DNA of 64,000 bases, from contig CAZCYV010000002.1 in NCBI GenBank assembly GCA_964503145.1, positions 579,592 to 643,591 on the forward strand, in the 5' to 3' direction. Position 1 is the stretch's first letter, and the number at the start of each line of letters is the position of its first letter. Below the pieces are notes generated by a model. It saw only the letters and a program-made list of their open reading frames with translations. It had not been told where the DNA came from and did not search any database. Source of the DNA: RBG-16-57-11 sp964503145 (GTDB lineage: Bacteria > Chloroflexota > Anaerolineae > Anaerolineales > UBA4823). Shown in pieces: positions 8,562 to 16,951 of this stretch. Both the position numbers and the translations under genes were made by a program.

Positions 8562-10223
8562 ATGAGACGCACACTGCAACGGATTTCCGGGCTGATTTTT
8601 CTGGCGCTTGTGGCAACCTCCTGCGCTACTAGCGGCGGCTACTGGATTCCCCCCAGCTCTCTGCCGACGGATGCCCCACTGGCAATGGCTCCGATGCTCG
8701 GCGCACAGCCCGAGTCCCCGCCGATGATCACAGTCGAATCCCAACCCACGCCTGAGGCTCTCTTTATTCCTTCTCCTTCTCCGCAAGCCCCGACTCAAGC
8801 GCCGCTCGACCCGCCATCGGCCACCCCCGCGCCGCTGCAAGTGGAGACCCTGGCCCTGCCATCTCCTGCCTCGCCCAGCGCGACCCCGGAGATTTACGTG
8901 GTTGACACTGCGCCGATCTTGTACTACTCTCAGGCCGCAGACACGCTCAAGGTTGTCGCCATCCGTCACGGGGTCGCCCCGGGAGAAATCACCTCCCCAG
9001 ACCCGATCCCCGAAACTGGCTTTATCAATCCCGGACAATTGTTGATCATCCCGCGCCGTCTGACCAACACCACCTCCTCGCAAAAGCTCCTGCCAGATAG
9101 CGAGGTAGTTTATTCCCCCTCGGCGGTCAATTTCGACATCCACGCCTTTGCACAGGAAGCGGGCGGATACCTGGCCTCATACCAGGAATGGCACAAGAGC
9201 ACCGGCATGAAATCCGGCGCAGAGATCGTTCAGCGCGTGGCGATTGAAAATTCGATCAACCCTCGCCTGCTACTGGCGCTGCTCGAATACCATAGCCATT
9301 GGGTTTATGGACGGCCCAGCGGGACGGAGCAAATCGATTACCCCATGGGCCTGGCCCTGCCGTCCGCTAAGGGGCTTTACAATCAGCTCGTTTGGGCGGT
9401 CAACCAGATTTCCACTGGCTATTACGCCTACCGCGAAGGGCGGCTGACCGAAATTCGCTTCACCGACGGGGTCAAGGCGCGACTGGCCCCAGATCTCAAC
9501 GCCGGCACGGCCGCGCTGCAATATTACTTTGCCCAGCTTTACACCAGCCAGCGCTGGCTGGACGCCTTAGACCCGGAGATTGGCCTGCCCGCTTTGCACG
9601 CCTCGATGTTCGGCAACCCCTGGCTGCGCGCCCAGACGGTGGAGCCGCTCTTCCCACCCCGGATCGAACAACCTCCGTTGATCTTACCGTTTGCGCGCAA
9701 CTGGACATGGAGCTATACTGGCGGGCCGCATGGCGCATGGGAACAGGAAGGCGCCTACGCCGCCCTGGATTTTGCCCCCGGCTCGAAGGAGTCGGGCTGC
9801 GTGGATTCACTCGCCTGGGCAGTGGCCTCAGCGGCGGGTCTGGTGGTACGCACCGGACCCGGCCTGGTGGTCATCGACCTGGATGGCGATGGCTACGAGC
9901 AGACTGGCTGGGTGTTGGTGTACCTGCATATCGCCGAAAAAGGGCGGGTTAAGCAGGGAGACTGGGTGGCCCAGGGCGACCCGATCGGGCATCCTTCGTG
10001 CGAAGGAGGCTTTGCCACCGGTACACATCTGCATATTGCTCGCAAGTACAACGGCGAATGGGTTCCTGCAGATGGGCCGCTGCCTTTCAACCTGGGCGGC
10101 TGGATCGCCAAGGCCGGGCCACTCCCCTATTTGGGCACGCTGACTCGGGATGGCGTCACTCTGACCGCCTGTACTTGCAGCAATTACCTGACTTTTATCA
10201 CGCGCACCGATGAGGACCCCTAA
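8562..10223 (+). CDS. LysM-like + M23 lipoprotein, tandem copy 2
   Basis: This is the second paralogue, 553 residues from the ATG at 8562. That start is chosen because it opens with a lipoprotein-like signal (RRTLQRISGLIFLALVATSCATS); the frame remains open upstream inside copy 1. The LysM region (YYSQAADTLKVVAIRHGV to NPGQLLIIP) is degenerate. The helical domain (VAIENSINPRLLLALLEYHSHW) again lacks an obvious catalytic Glu. The M23 domain keeps YTGGPHGAW, AALDFAPGS, YLHIAEKG and GTHLHIARKYNGEW. It also shares the DLDGDG loop and a Cys pair (SGCVDS, HPSCEGG) with its neighbours. It follows copy 1 by 11 bases and overlaps copy 3 by 14, so the three form an operon. Confidence 0.85.
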   Translation: MRRTLQRISGLIFLALVATSCATSGGYWIPPSSLPTDAPLAMAPMLGAQPESPPMITVESQPTPEALFIPSPSPQAPTQAPLDPPSATPAPLQVETLALPSPASPSATPEIYVVDTAPILYYSQAADTLKVVAIRHGVAPGEITSPDPIPETGFINPGQLLIIPRRLTNTTSSQKLLPDSEVVYSPSAVNFDIHAFAQEAGGYLASYQEWHKSTGMKSGAEIVQRVAIENSINPRLLLALLEYHSHWVYGRPSGTEQIDYPMGLALPSAKGLYNQLVWAVNQISTGYYAYREGRLTEIRFTDGVKARLAPDLNAGTAALQYYFAQLYTSQRWLDALDPEIGLPALHASMFGNPWLRAQTVEPLFPPRIEQPPLILPFARNWTWSYTGGPHGAWEQEGAYAALDFAPGSKESGCVDSLAWAVASAAGLVVRTGPGLVVIDLDGDGYEQTGWVLVYLHIAEKGRVKQGDWVAQGDPIGHPSCEGGFATGTHLHIARKYNGEWVPADGPLPFNLGGWIAKAGPLPYLGTLTRDGVTLTACTCSNYLTFITRTDEDP

Positions 10224-11784
10224 GCTTTTGGCTTCTCCTGGGCGCCGTTTCAATTTTCCAACCGGCTTCTCCTGGCTATTGATCGCAGCGTTGGCGCTGA
10301 GCGCCTGTCAGCCTGTGGGCCTGAGCCAGCTTCCTGCAGAGCCTGTGGCAGCAGAAGGGCAAGATGAGCTCTCTGCGGCTGCCCCAACGCTGCAAGGTTC
10401 GCCGACCCCGCTCTTCCCGACCCGGCCGCGTTACGCGCCCGGCGAGTTGGTGGATTATATCGCCCAGACGGGCGATACGCTGCCTGGATTGGCCGTGCGC
10501 TTCAACACCACGGTGCAAGAAATCCGGGCGGCAAACCCCTTCATCCCGGCCTCTGCCACGACGATGCCGCCGGGCATGCCCATGAAGATCCCGATCTATT
10601 ATTTGCCGCTGTGGGGCTCGCCGTACCAGATCCTGCCCGATAGCCTGTTCGTCAATGGCCCGGCGCAGATCGATTTTGACACCCAAGCGTACGTCGCCAG
10701 CCAGCCCGGCTGGCTCAAGAACTACAAAAGCTATGTGGCAGACGCCAACCGTAGCGGGGCCGAGATCGTCGAATATATCGCACACTACTACAGCATCAGC
10801 CCGCGCCTGCTACTGGCGTTGCTGGAACACCAGGCGCACGCCCTATCCGAGCCTGAGGCAAGCAAAGACATCGAGGAATTTCCCCTCGGCCATCGAAGAT
10901 GGAATTACAAAGGGCTTTTCCTGCAACTGGCCTACGCCGCCAACCAGCTCAATGAAGGATATTACGCCTATCGCACCCAAAAGTTGACCTACCTGGAACA
11001 TCAGGATGGCACAATCGAACGCATCGACCCGTGGCAGAACGCAGCCACGGTTAGCCTGATGCGCTACTTCAATTCGCTCTACAGCTACGACCAGTACTCC
11101 GCCGCTATCTCCCCCGCAGGTTTCATCCAAACCTATCGCCGGCTGTTCGGAGATCCCTGGCAGAACGTGCAGCCCCATCTGCCGGGCAGCCTGGAGCAGC
11201 CTGCTTTCCTGCTGCCTTTCGAGCCAGGCGATGTATGGGCCTTGACCGGCGGGCCACATGCGGCCTGGGGCACTGGCGCGCCGCTGGCCGCCCTGGATTT
11301 TGCGCCGCCCTCCAAGAGCGCCGGCTGCGTGTATAGCGACCGCTGGGCGACCGCGGTCGCCGATGGCGTGGTGGTGCGCTCTGAAGAAGGGCAAGTCATG
11401 CTTGATCTGGATGGCGATGGCGACGAGCGCACCGGCTGGAATGTGTTCTACCTGCACGTTGGCAGCGAAGGGCGCGTCCCGTTGGGCGCTGTCGTGAAGC
11501 AGGGCGACCGGATCGGTCATCCCTCCTGCGAAGGCGGCAGCGCTACCGGCACACACATCCATATCGCCCGCAAATACAACGGCGAATGGATGCCCGCCGA
11601 GGGCATTGGCAATGGAATCCTGGCTTTCAACCTCGAAGGCTGGGTGGCTCGCAACGGCAGTCAGCCCTATTTGGGCACGCTGGTCCGCAACGCGCTGGTG
11701 GTCACAGCCTGCACCTGCTCCAACGCCGCAAGCTGGATTCAGAGCGATCGCAAGCCCCTGGAGGCCAGGCAAAACACCCCATGA
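10210..11784 (+). CDS. LysM + M23 lipoprotein, tandem copy 3
   Basis: This is the third paralogue, 524 residues. The signal ends in IAALALSACQPVG (lipid Cys at about 33). LysM is at about 77-130 (YIAQTGDTLPGLAVRFNT), and a helical domain follows (YIAHYYSISPRLLLALLEHQAHA). The M23 domain carries LTGGPHAAWG, AALDFAPPS, YLHVGSEG and GTHIHIARKYNGEW. DLDGDGDERTGW is the embedded acidic loop, and the conserved Cys pair is in AGCVYS and HPSCEGG. Its start overlaps the end of copy 2. The three copies have drifted far apart in the N-terminal half but keep the C-terminal enzyme nearly unchanged, which points to different wall-binding or partner specificities (inference). Confidence 0.85.
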   Translation: MRTPKLLASPGRRFNFPTGFSWLLIAALALSACQPVGLSQLPAEPVAAEGQDELSAAAPTLQGSPTPLFPTRPRYAPGELVDYIAQTGDTLPGLAVRFNTTVQEIRAANPFIPASATTMPPGMPMKIPIYYLPLWGSPYQILPDSLFVNGPAQIDFDTQAYVASQPGWLKNYKSYVADANRSGAEIVEYIAHYYSISPRLLLALLEHQAHALSEPEASKDIEEFPLGHRRWNYKGLFLQLAYAANQLNEGYYAYRTQKLTYLEHQDGTIERIDPWQNAATVSLMRYFNSLYSYDQYSAAISPAGFIQTYRRLFGDPWQNVQPHLPGSLEQPAFLLPFEPGDVWALTGGPHAAWGTGAPLAALDFAPPSKSAGCVYSDRWATAVADGVVVRSEEGQVMLDLDGDGDERTGWNVFYLHVGSEGRVPLGAVVKQGDRIGHPSCEGGSATGTHIHIARKYNGEWMPAEGIGNGILAFNLEGWVARNGSQPYLGTLVRNALVVTACTCSNAASWIQSDRKPLEARQNTP

Positions 11785-11811
11785 CCTTCCCGCCGCCTGG
11801 ATGGTTTAAGT

Positions 11812-11886
11812 ATTTCAAGATAATAGTTAAGAATATTGAATATATTATTGACATTATCAAATTTTGGGGTATAATTATCTTGAAAT
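11812..11886. repeat. Perfect 13-bp inverted repeat around the DUF2089 promoter
   Basis: ATTTCAAGATAAT (11812-11824) and its exact reverse complement ATTATCTTGAAAT (11874-11886) flank the -35/-10 region. A third partial copy, ATTTCAAGAT, lies at 11926-11935 across the start codon of the next gene. The arrangement looks like an operator set for repression by looping or autoregulation (inference). The 10-base core TTATCTTGAA recurs at 40856-40865 in the GntR promoter. Confidence 0.7.
11848..11875 (+). promoter_or_regulatory. Consensus sigma-70 promoter of the DUF2089 operon
   Basis: A perfect -35 TTGACA (11848-11853) and a perfect -10 TATAAT (11870-11875) have a 16-base spacer, in an AT-rich island within GC-rich DNA. 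Start of transcription would be near 11882, about 50 bases before the first gene. The flanking inverted repeat implies that this strong promoter is normally held down. Confidence 0.85.
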
Positions 11887-11933
11887 CAGGCCTCTTTTGG
11901 TAGGCATTCTGAAACAGGAGCAAGGATTTCAAG

Positions 11934-12320
11934 ATGAACCCTATCCCCAACCGATGTCCTCTGTGTGGCGGCGAGCTTGCGGTCACCCGAATCTACTGTC
12001 GAGACTGCGACACGACCATCGAGGGGCGCTTTGCCAGCGGCCCCTTCAGCCAGCTCACCCCTGAACAGCTCAATTTCATGATCACTTTTGTGCGTTGCGA
12101 GGGCAAGATCACGCGTATGGAAGACGAAATCGGCCTGTCTTACCCCACAATCCGCAACCGTCTGCACGAATTGATTCGCGCCCTGGGTTTCGAACCGGGC
12201 GCTGGCGAAGAGCCCAGCGGATTGACCGAGCAGGACCGACAGCGCATCCTCGAGGATCTGGACGCCGGTCGGATCACCGCCGACGAGGCCATGCAACTCC
12301 TGAAGGAAATGGAGGCGTAA
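11934..12320 (+). CDS. DUF2089 family zinc-ribbon/HTH regulator
   Basis: This 128-residue protein has an N-terminal zinc ribbon (CPLCGG near residue 8 and CRDCD near residue 23). A helix-turn-helix-like segment follows (ITRMEDEIGLSYPTIRNRLHELIRALGF), then a C-terminal SHOCT-like helical hairpin (QDRQRILEDLDAGRITADEAMQLLKEME). This fits DUF2089, a family often encoded before DUF4097-type genes and presumed to regulate them. It is the first gene behind a consensus promoter, and a motif of the flanking repeat overlaps its start, so autoregulation is likely. The same C-terminal hairpin recurs in the next three proteins, perhaps for mutual interaction (inference). Confidence 0.85.
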   Translation: MNPIPNRCPLCGGELAVTRIYCRDCDTTIEGRFASGPFSQLTPEQLNFMITFVRCEGKITRMEDEIGLSYPTIRNRLHELIRALGFEPGAGEEPSGLTEQDRQRILEDLDAGRITADEAMQLLKEMEA

Positions 12321-12321
12321 G

Positions 12322-13599
12322 ATGGGCAGGCGAGTGATTGAGACCGGGCCAGCGCCTGAAATTCTGATCGAGCAAGTCCTGGGCGACTTGCAGGTGCGCG
12401 GCTGGGAAAACCCCCAGGCAGTGGTCAGCGCCGATGCAGAAGAACTAGAACTGCAAGAACAGGACGGCAACCTGCGCTTGAGTTGCCAGGGAGATTGCGA
12501 TCTTTACGTGCCTCGCGGGGCGACGTTGACCATCGGCAGCGTCCACGGCGATGCCAGCCTCAAGCTACTCGACGACCAGTTGACCATCGATCAGGTTCAC
12601 GGCGACCTGGACTTGCGCAATGTCGCCGCAGTCCAAATCAACCTGGTTCACGGCGATTTAGCGGCCAGAAACATTTCTCACGACTTGACCATCGATCAGG
12701 TAATGGGGGACGCTGATGTCCGCTACGCCCAGGGCGAGAGTCTGTTCAACGATGTGGAAGGCAATTTGGACTTGTCGGGCGTCGAAGGAGGCATCCAGGC
12801 CAAAGCCGCCGGCAATGCTCGCCTCCGCCTGGATCGTCTGGCTGGTTCCAATTACCAGATTCAGGCAGATGGGAACATCTATTGTTACCTGCCGGTGGAC
12901 GCCGATCTGAAAATCAGCCTCTCCAGCGAGGCGGAGGTGATCAAAGTACGCCTGCCCGAAGGCTCCCAAACATACAAGCAGGCGACCCACGAGATGACCC
13001 TGGGCGATGGCAGCGCTTCTCTGCGCCTGGCTGCAGGCGGTTCAATTTATCTGTTCGTCGAGCGCTCCAGTTGGCCCGTCGGCGACGAAGAGATTATGGG
13101 AGCGGTCGGCATCCCTGAGGATTTCGGGCGGCAGATCGCTCAACAGGTCGAGACGCAAATCCAATCCCAGATGGAACAGATGACCCGCCGGCTGAACGAG
13201 CAGATGTCGCGCCTGTCAGAACGGCTGGGACAGGCGGGCGTAGGATCGCAAGAAACAGAACGCATCATCGAGCAAGCCATGCGCACCAGCGAGCGAGAAA
13301 GGGAGCGCGCCCAGGAAAAAATCCGCCGCGCTCAGGAAAAGCTGGAGCGTAAGCTGGAAGCCCAACGCCAGCGCGCCGAACGGCGCGCCCAGGAACTGGA
13401 CCGACGCACCCGGCGAAGCGGTTGGAGGTTCGAATGGTCGCCCCCGCCAACGCCTCCGGTCCCGCCAAAGCCGCCCGCGCCGCCCAAAGAAGCCGTGACC
13501 GAGGAAGAGCGGCTGCTTATCTTGCGAATGCTGGAGCAGAAGAAGATCACCCTGGAGCAGGCCGATCGCTTGCTCTCTGCCCTGGAAGACAACGACTGA
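12322..13599 (+). CDS. DUF4097-like beta-repeat protein with SHOCT-type C-terminus
   Basis: The 425 residues contain an N-terminal beta-solenoid-like part (about 1-245) with repeated VxGD-type turns (VLGDLQV, VHGDASL, VHGDLDL, VHGDLAA, VMGDADV). A very charged coiled coil rich in Arg/Glu/Gln comes next (about 260-360), then a Pro-rich linker (PPPTPPVPPKPPAPP) and a terminal hairpin (EERLLILRMLEQKKITLEQADRLLSAL) like the one in the DUF2089 protein. There is no signal peptide. It begins one base after the preceding stop, with GGAGG at about 12311. DUF4097 proteins are linked to envelope sensing; here it may be a cytoplasmic scaffold. The function is not established. Confidence 0.75.
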   Translation: MGRRVIETGPAPEILIEQVLGDLQVRGWENPQAVVSADAEELELQEQDGNLRLSCQGDCDLYVPRGATLTIGSVHGDASLKLLDDQLTIDQVHGDLDLRNVAAVQINLVHGDLAARNISHDLTIDQVMGDADVRYAQGESLFNDVEGNLDLSGVEGGIQAKAAGNARLRLDRLAGSNYQIQADGNIYCYLPVDADLKISLSSEAEVIKVRLPEGSQTYKQATHEMTLGDGSASLRLAAGGSIYLFVERSSWPVGDEEIMGAVGIPEDFGRQIAQQVETQIQSQMEQMTRRLNEQMSRLSERLGQAGVGSQETERIIEQAMRTSERERERAQEKIRRAQEKLERKLEAQRQRAERRAQELDRRTRRSGWRFEWSPPPTPPVPPKPPAPPKEAVTEEERLLILRMLEQKKITLEQADRLLSALEDND

Positions 13600-13610
13600 G
13601 GCGCAAGACA

Positions 13611-14357
13611 ATGGACGATAAGAGCGAAAATATGCGCATCCTCGAGATGATCGAGAGCGGCAGGATCAGCGTCGAAGAGGGTCTGAGCTTGCTGGCTGCG
13701 CTGGGCGTTGTCGATGAAAGCGTCACAGGAGAAGTTCCTGCGCTGGAAGATCATACCAGGCTGGGCGAAGCTTCCTCCGATACGGCGGAATACGCCGAGC
13801 CTATCCCGCCGCCAGCCCCCAATCAGCCTGCGTCGGGCGGAGCCCCGGATTCGGAGCACACTTCGCCCGCCCCCGAACTGCAGCCCGATCAAGGGGCTGC
13901 CGGGTTGCCGCCAGAGGCGGAGAAATGGCGCCGCTGGTGGGTCATCCCGTTGTGGATTGGCGTCGGATTGACTATCCTGGGTGGGTTGCTGTTATATGCG
14001 GCGGTGCAATCGGTGGGCGGCGTCAATTTCTGGTTTTTCTGCGCTGCGGTTCCCTTCACCCTGGGCCTGCTGGCGATCATTCTGGCCTGGCAAAGCCGCA
14101 CATCGCCCTGGCTGCACCTGCGCGTGCAACAGGCGCCGGGCGAAACGCCTCAGCGCATCGCCATCAGCTTGCCGTTGCCCATCCGGCCGGCGGCCTGGTT
14201 CCTGCGCACTTTTGGGCGCAAGATCCCAGGGGTAAAGGACCAGGCATTGGATCAGGTCGTCCTGGCGGTAGGGGAGAACGCCGGCCCGGACAACCCCATC
14301 TACATCCAGGTTGATGAAGGCGAAAATGGCGAGAAAGTCGAAATCTATATCGGTTGA
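13611..14357 (+). CDS. SHOCT-type membrane protein
   Basis: The 248 residues start at ATG 13611, 11 bases after the previous stop. The N-terminus is the operon's recurring helical hairpin (NMRILEMIESGRISVEEGLSLLAALGV). A low-complexity Pro/Ala/Glu linker follows, then two transmembrane segments (about 108-130 and 138-160), then a C-terminal soluble domain ending in VDEGENGEKVEIYIG. That end resembles the tail of the next protein (YDEEDGEHVEIFIE), so the C-terminal domains are homologous. It may be the membrane anchor of a complex formed by these hairpin proteins (inference). Confidence 0.7.
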   Translation: MDDKSENMRILEMIESGRISVEEGLSLLAALGVVDESVTGEVPALEDHTRLGEASSDTAEYAEPIPPPAPNQPASGGAPDSEHTSPAPELQPDQGAAGLPPEAEKWRRWWVIPLWIGVGLTILGGLLLYAAVQSVGGVNFWFFCAAVPFTLGLLAIILAWQSRTSPWLHLRVQQAPGETPQRIAISLPLPIRPAAWFLRTFGRKIPGVKDQALDQVVLAVGENAGPDNPIYIQVDEGENGEKVEIYIG

Positions 14358-14396
14358 TGCCAAAACGATGATGGCGAGGCAACCGGGAGGTCAGGA

Positions 14397-14774
14397 ATGG
14401 CAACCAACGAAGAACGCATGAAGATCCTCAAAATGATCGACGAGGGCAAGATCACCGCTGAGGAGGGCGCAAAGCTGCTGGCCACGCTGAGCGAAAGCCG
14501 CAAAGCGGCAGCGCGCAAACCCAGCCTGCGCGGCGCCTATGGAGGCGCGCGCTGGCTCAAGGTGCGCGTGACCGACATGGTGACCGGCAAAGCCAAGGCC
14601 ACGGTGAACCTGCCGCTCGGCCTGGTGGACGCCGGACTGAACATCGCTTCGAAGTACGCGCCAGATGTGGCTTTCGATGAACTGGTCGAAGCGATCAACG
14701 CCGGGGCGGAGGGCAAAATTATCGACGTGTACGATGAGGAAGACGGCGAGCACGTGGAGATCTTCATCGAGTGA
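14397..14774 (+). CDS. Small SHOCT-type cytoplasmic protein
   Basis: The 125 residues comprise an N-terminal helical hairpin (ERMKILKMIDEGKITAEEGAKLLATL) and a C-terminal domain (WLKVRVTDMVTGKAKATVNLPLGLVDAGL to VEIFIE). This is a soluble version of the preceding membrane protein. GGGAGG at about 14386-14391 gives a good ribosome site. It overlaps the following transporter start by four bases. Similar domains occur after DUF2089/DUF4097 genes in other bacteria, but no reaction is known. Confidence 0.7.
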   Translation: MATNEERMKILKMIDEGKITAEEGAKLLATLSESRKAAARKPSLRGAYGGARWLKVRVTDMVTGKAKATVNLPLGLVDAGLNIASKYAPDVAFDELVEAINAGAEGKIIDVYDEEDGEHVEIFIE

Positions 14775-16123
14775 CAGCAGAAAAGCCTGCATTGCTCTCT
14801 GGCCTGCGCGGCTTTGTGATCGTCTGGCTCGGCCAGGTGGTCTCCTTGCTCGGTACAGCCATGTCTGGCTTCGGCCTGACGATCTGGGTCTATAAGCTCA
14901 CCGGCTCAGCCACGGCGCTGTCGCTGATGGGCTTTTTCTTTGTCACCCCGATGCTGATCATCAGCCCGGTGGCCGGAGCGCTGGTCGATCGCTCCAATCG
15001 AAAATTCATGATGATGATCAGCGATCTGGCCTCGGGCGTAGCGACGATCGTTATTCTGATGCTGTACCTGGGTGGCGATCTTCAACTCTGGCAGTTGTAT
15101 ATCGCCACCGCCTTTATGGGGCTGTTTCAGGCATTCCAATGGCCAGCCTTTTCTGCGGCCATCACCACCATGCTACCCAAAGAGCAATATGGCCGCGCTA
15201 ACGGACTGATGTCGCTTGCCGAGAGCGGCTCAGGCATCCTGGCGCCCATCCTGGCCGGAGCGTTGCTGGCATATGTCGGCCTGGGTGGAATCCTGGTCAT
15301 CGATGTCGTCACGTTTGTCATCGCCATCCTGGCCTTGTTGATCGTCGTCGTCCCACGACCCAAAACCACACAGGTCGGGCAAGAGAGCAGAGGCAGCCTG
15401 TGGAAAGAATCCATTTACGGCTTCCATTACATCTTGAAACGTCCCAGCCTGTTGGGTTTACAGATGGTGTTCCTGGCGGGCAATTTCCTTGCCGGCATCG
15501 CTTTCACCCTCTCCGCGCCGATGGTGCTCTCGCGCACCGGCAACAATGAACTCGCCCTGGGTACGGTCAACTCGATTGCCGCAATCGGCGGGGTGTTGGG
15601 CGGCGTCGTGATGAGCATTTGGGGCGGCACCAGGCGCAAGGTACATGGGGTCCTCAGCGGATGGACGCTCTCCGGTGTGTTTATTTCCCTGTTCGGGCTA
15701 GGCCGCAGCGTTCCTGTTTGGGCGGCGACGGAATTTGCTTCTGGCTCGCTGGGCCCCTGGATCAACAGTTCCAACCAGGCGATCTGGCAAGCCAAGGTAG
15801 CCCCCGACGTTCAAGGGCGGGTGTTCTCGATTCGCAGGTTGATCGCCTGGGTCAGTACGCCGGCGGCGACGCTGATCGCCGGCCCGCTGGCGGATTACGT
15901 GGTAGGACCAGCGATGCAACCAGATGGCGCGCTGGCCCCCATCTTCGGACCGACGTTTGGGGTCGGCCCGGGAGCCGGGATTTCGCTCATTATTACCCTT
16001 GTCGGCCTGGGGACCATCCTGGTGGGGCTGATGGGTTATCTGCTTCCTACCATCCGCGACGCCGAAGCGATCCTGCCAGATCACGATCAAGCCGAGATCA
16101 CAGCGAACGCCCTGGCGGATTGA
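14771..16123 (+). CDS. MFS efflux transporter (DHA3-like)
   Basis: This 450-residue major facilitator has about 12 hydrophobic segments. The start is GTG at 14771 (GTGA overlap with the preceding stop). The cytoplasmic loop motif between TM2 and TM3 is GALVDRSNRKFMMMISDL, as in DHA3 family drug/macrolide exporters. It is the last gene of the DUF2089 operon, so an envelope-stress or drug-responsive export role is a reasonable inference; the substrate is unknown. Its 3' end overlaps the convergent rhodanese gene by 26 bases. Confidence 0.85.
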   Translation: MTAEKPALLSGLRGFVIVWLGQVVSLLGTAMSGFGLTIWVYKLTGSATALSLMGFFFVTPMLIISPVAGALVDRSNRKFMMMISDLASGVATIVILMLYLGGDLQLWQLYIATAFMGLFQAFQWPAFSAAITTMLPKEQYGRANGLMSLAESGSGILAPILAGALLAYVGLGGILVIDVVTFVIAILALLIVVVPRPKTTQVGQESRGSLWKESIYGFHYILKRPSLLGLQMVFLAGNFLAGIAFTLSAPMVLSRTGNNELALGTVNSIAAIGGVLGGVVMSIWGGTRRKVHGVLSGWTLSGVFISLFGLGRSVPVWAATEFASGSLGPWINSSNQAIWQAKVAPDVQGRVFSIRRLIAWVSTPAATLIAGPLADYVVGPAMQPDGALAPIFGPTFGVGPGAGISLIITLVGLGTILVGLMGYLLPTIRDAEAILPDHDQAEITANALAD

Positions 16124-16466
16124 GATCGAGGCCCGCCCTCTTCCACGCCAGTATCCCACCCTGCAAACTGTAGGCCTCGTAGCCGCGAGCGCGCAGCCAG
16201 CGCGTGCCAGGCAGGCTGCGATGGCCGCTCAGGCACAGCACCACCACCGGAACGCCCGTTTGAAGATCCAGGCGCTGTATAGAGCCAGGCATTTCGGTGA
16301 GCGGAGCGTGAAGGGCATCGGCAATAGTCCCTTGCCGGAATTCCAAAGCGGTGCGGGCGTCCACAAGCTGTAATGGGCGGCCCTCATCCAGCCACTGCTT
16401 GAGGTCCTCGGCCTTAATCTCGGGGACCCTGCCAGCAGGTAACCACCACAGCCGGGGCAGGCGCAA
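16098..16466 (-). CDS. Rhodanese-like domain protein
   Basis: This single rhodanese domain (about 122 residues) has ADALHAPLTEMPG, the active-site loop VVLCLSGHRS with the catalytic Cys, and the C-terminal ARGYEAYSLQGGILAWKRAG. The likely start is TTG at 16466, two bases after the OsmC stop and eight after an AGGAGG inside the end of that gene, so the two are coupled. Rhodaneses transfer sulfane sulfur. Together with OsmC and TlpA upstream it makes a thiol/redox cluster. Confidence 0.88.
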   Translation of the reverse strand: MRLPRLWWLPAGRVPEIKAEDLKQWLDEGRPLQLVDARTALEFRQGTIADALHAPLTEMPGSIQRLDLQTGVPVVVLCLSGHRSLPGTRWLRARGYEAYSLQGGILAWKRAGLDLNPPGRSL

Positions 16467-16468
16467 GC

Positions 16469-16948
16469 TCAGCCCTCCTGCGCAACCGGCGCATAAACGC
16501 CGGATTTGACCAGCTCGGCTTTTCCTTCGCCAGAGCCTTCGAAGATATGATACTTCAACTCGATCGGCATCAGTTTGCTGAACATGGCCTGCGCCGGGCA
16601 GTAGCGCGTGGCCGAAAGTTCGATCGCCCGCAAGACAGCCGCCTCGTCCAGGTTGCGACCGGTGACGAAGTATTCGATGACCACGCCCGTGAACACCTTC
16701 GGATGTTCAGGAGCGCGCTGGGCGTGCACCTGGACTTCGAAAGCGGTCACCTCCTGGCGCTTTTTGCTCAGGATCGAGATCACGTCCATGGCCGTGCAGC
16801 CAGCCAGGCCAACCGCCAGCAACTCCATCGGGCGGAAGCCGTCGTCCGCGCCGCCCACTGCCGGCTCAGCTCCCAGCGGAACCTGGAAGCCCGAATCGGC
16901 CGTTCCGACAAAGGTGAGCCCTTCCTTCCAGCTTACTTTTGCATCCAT
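16469..16948 (-). CDS. OsmC family thiol peroxidase-like protein
   Basis: This 159-residue OsmC/Ohr fold protein has the first redox Cys in ELLAVGLAGCTAMDVISIL and the second in SATRYCPAQAMFSKL, the two positions expected for peroxide or organic hydroperoxide reduction. GGAG lies about nine bases before the ATG. It is placed between TlpA and rhodanese with gaps of 2-3 bases. I cannot separate the OsmC and YhfA-like subfamilies by eye. Confidence 0.9.
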   Translation of the reverse strand: MDAKVSWKEGLTFVGTADSGFQVPLGAEPAVGGADDGFRPMELLAVGLAGCTAMDVISILSKKRQEVTAFEVQVHAQRAPEHPKVFTGVVIEYFVTGRNLDEAAVLRAIELSATRYCPAQAMFSKLMPIELKYHIFEGSGEGKAELVKSGVYAPVAQEG

Positions 16949-16951
16949 AAA

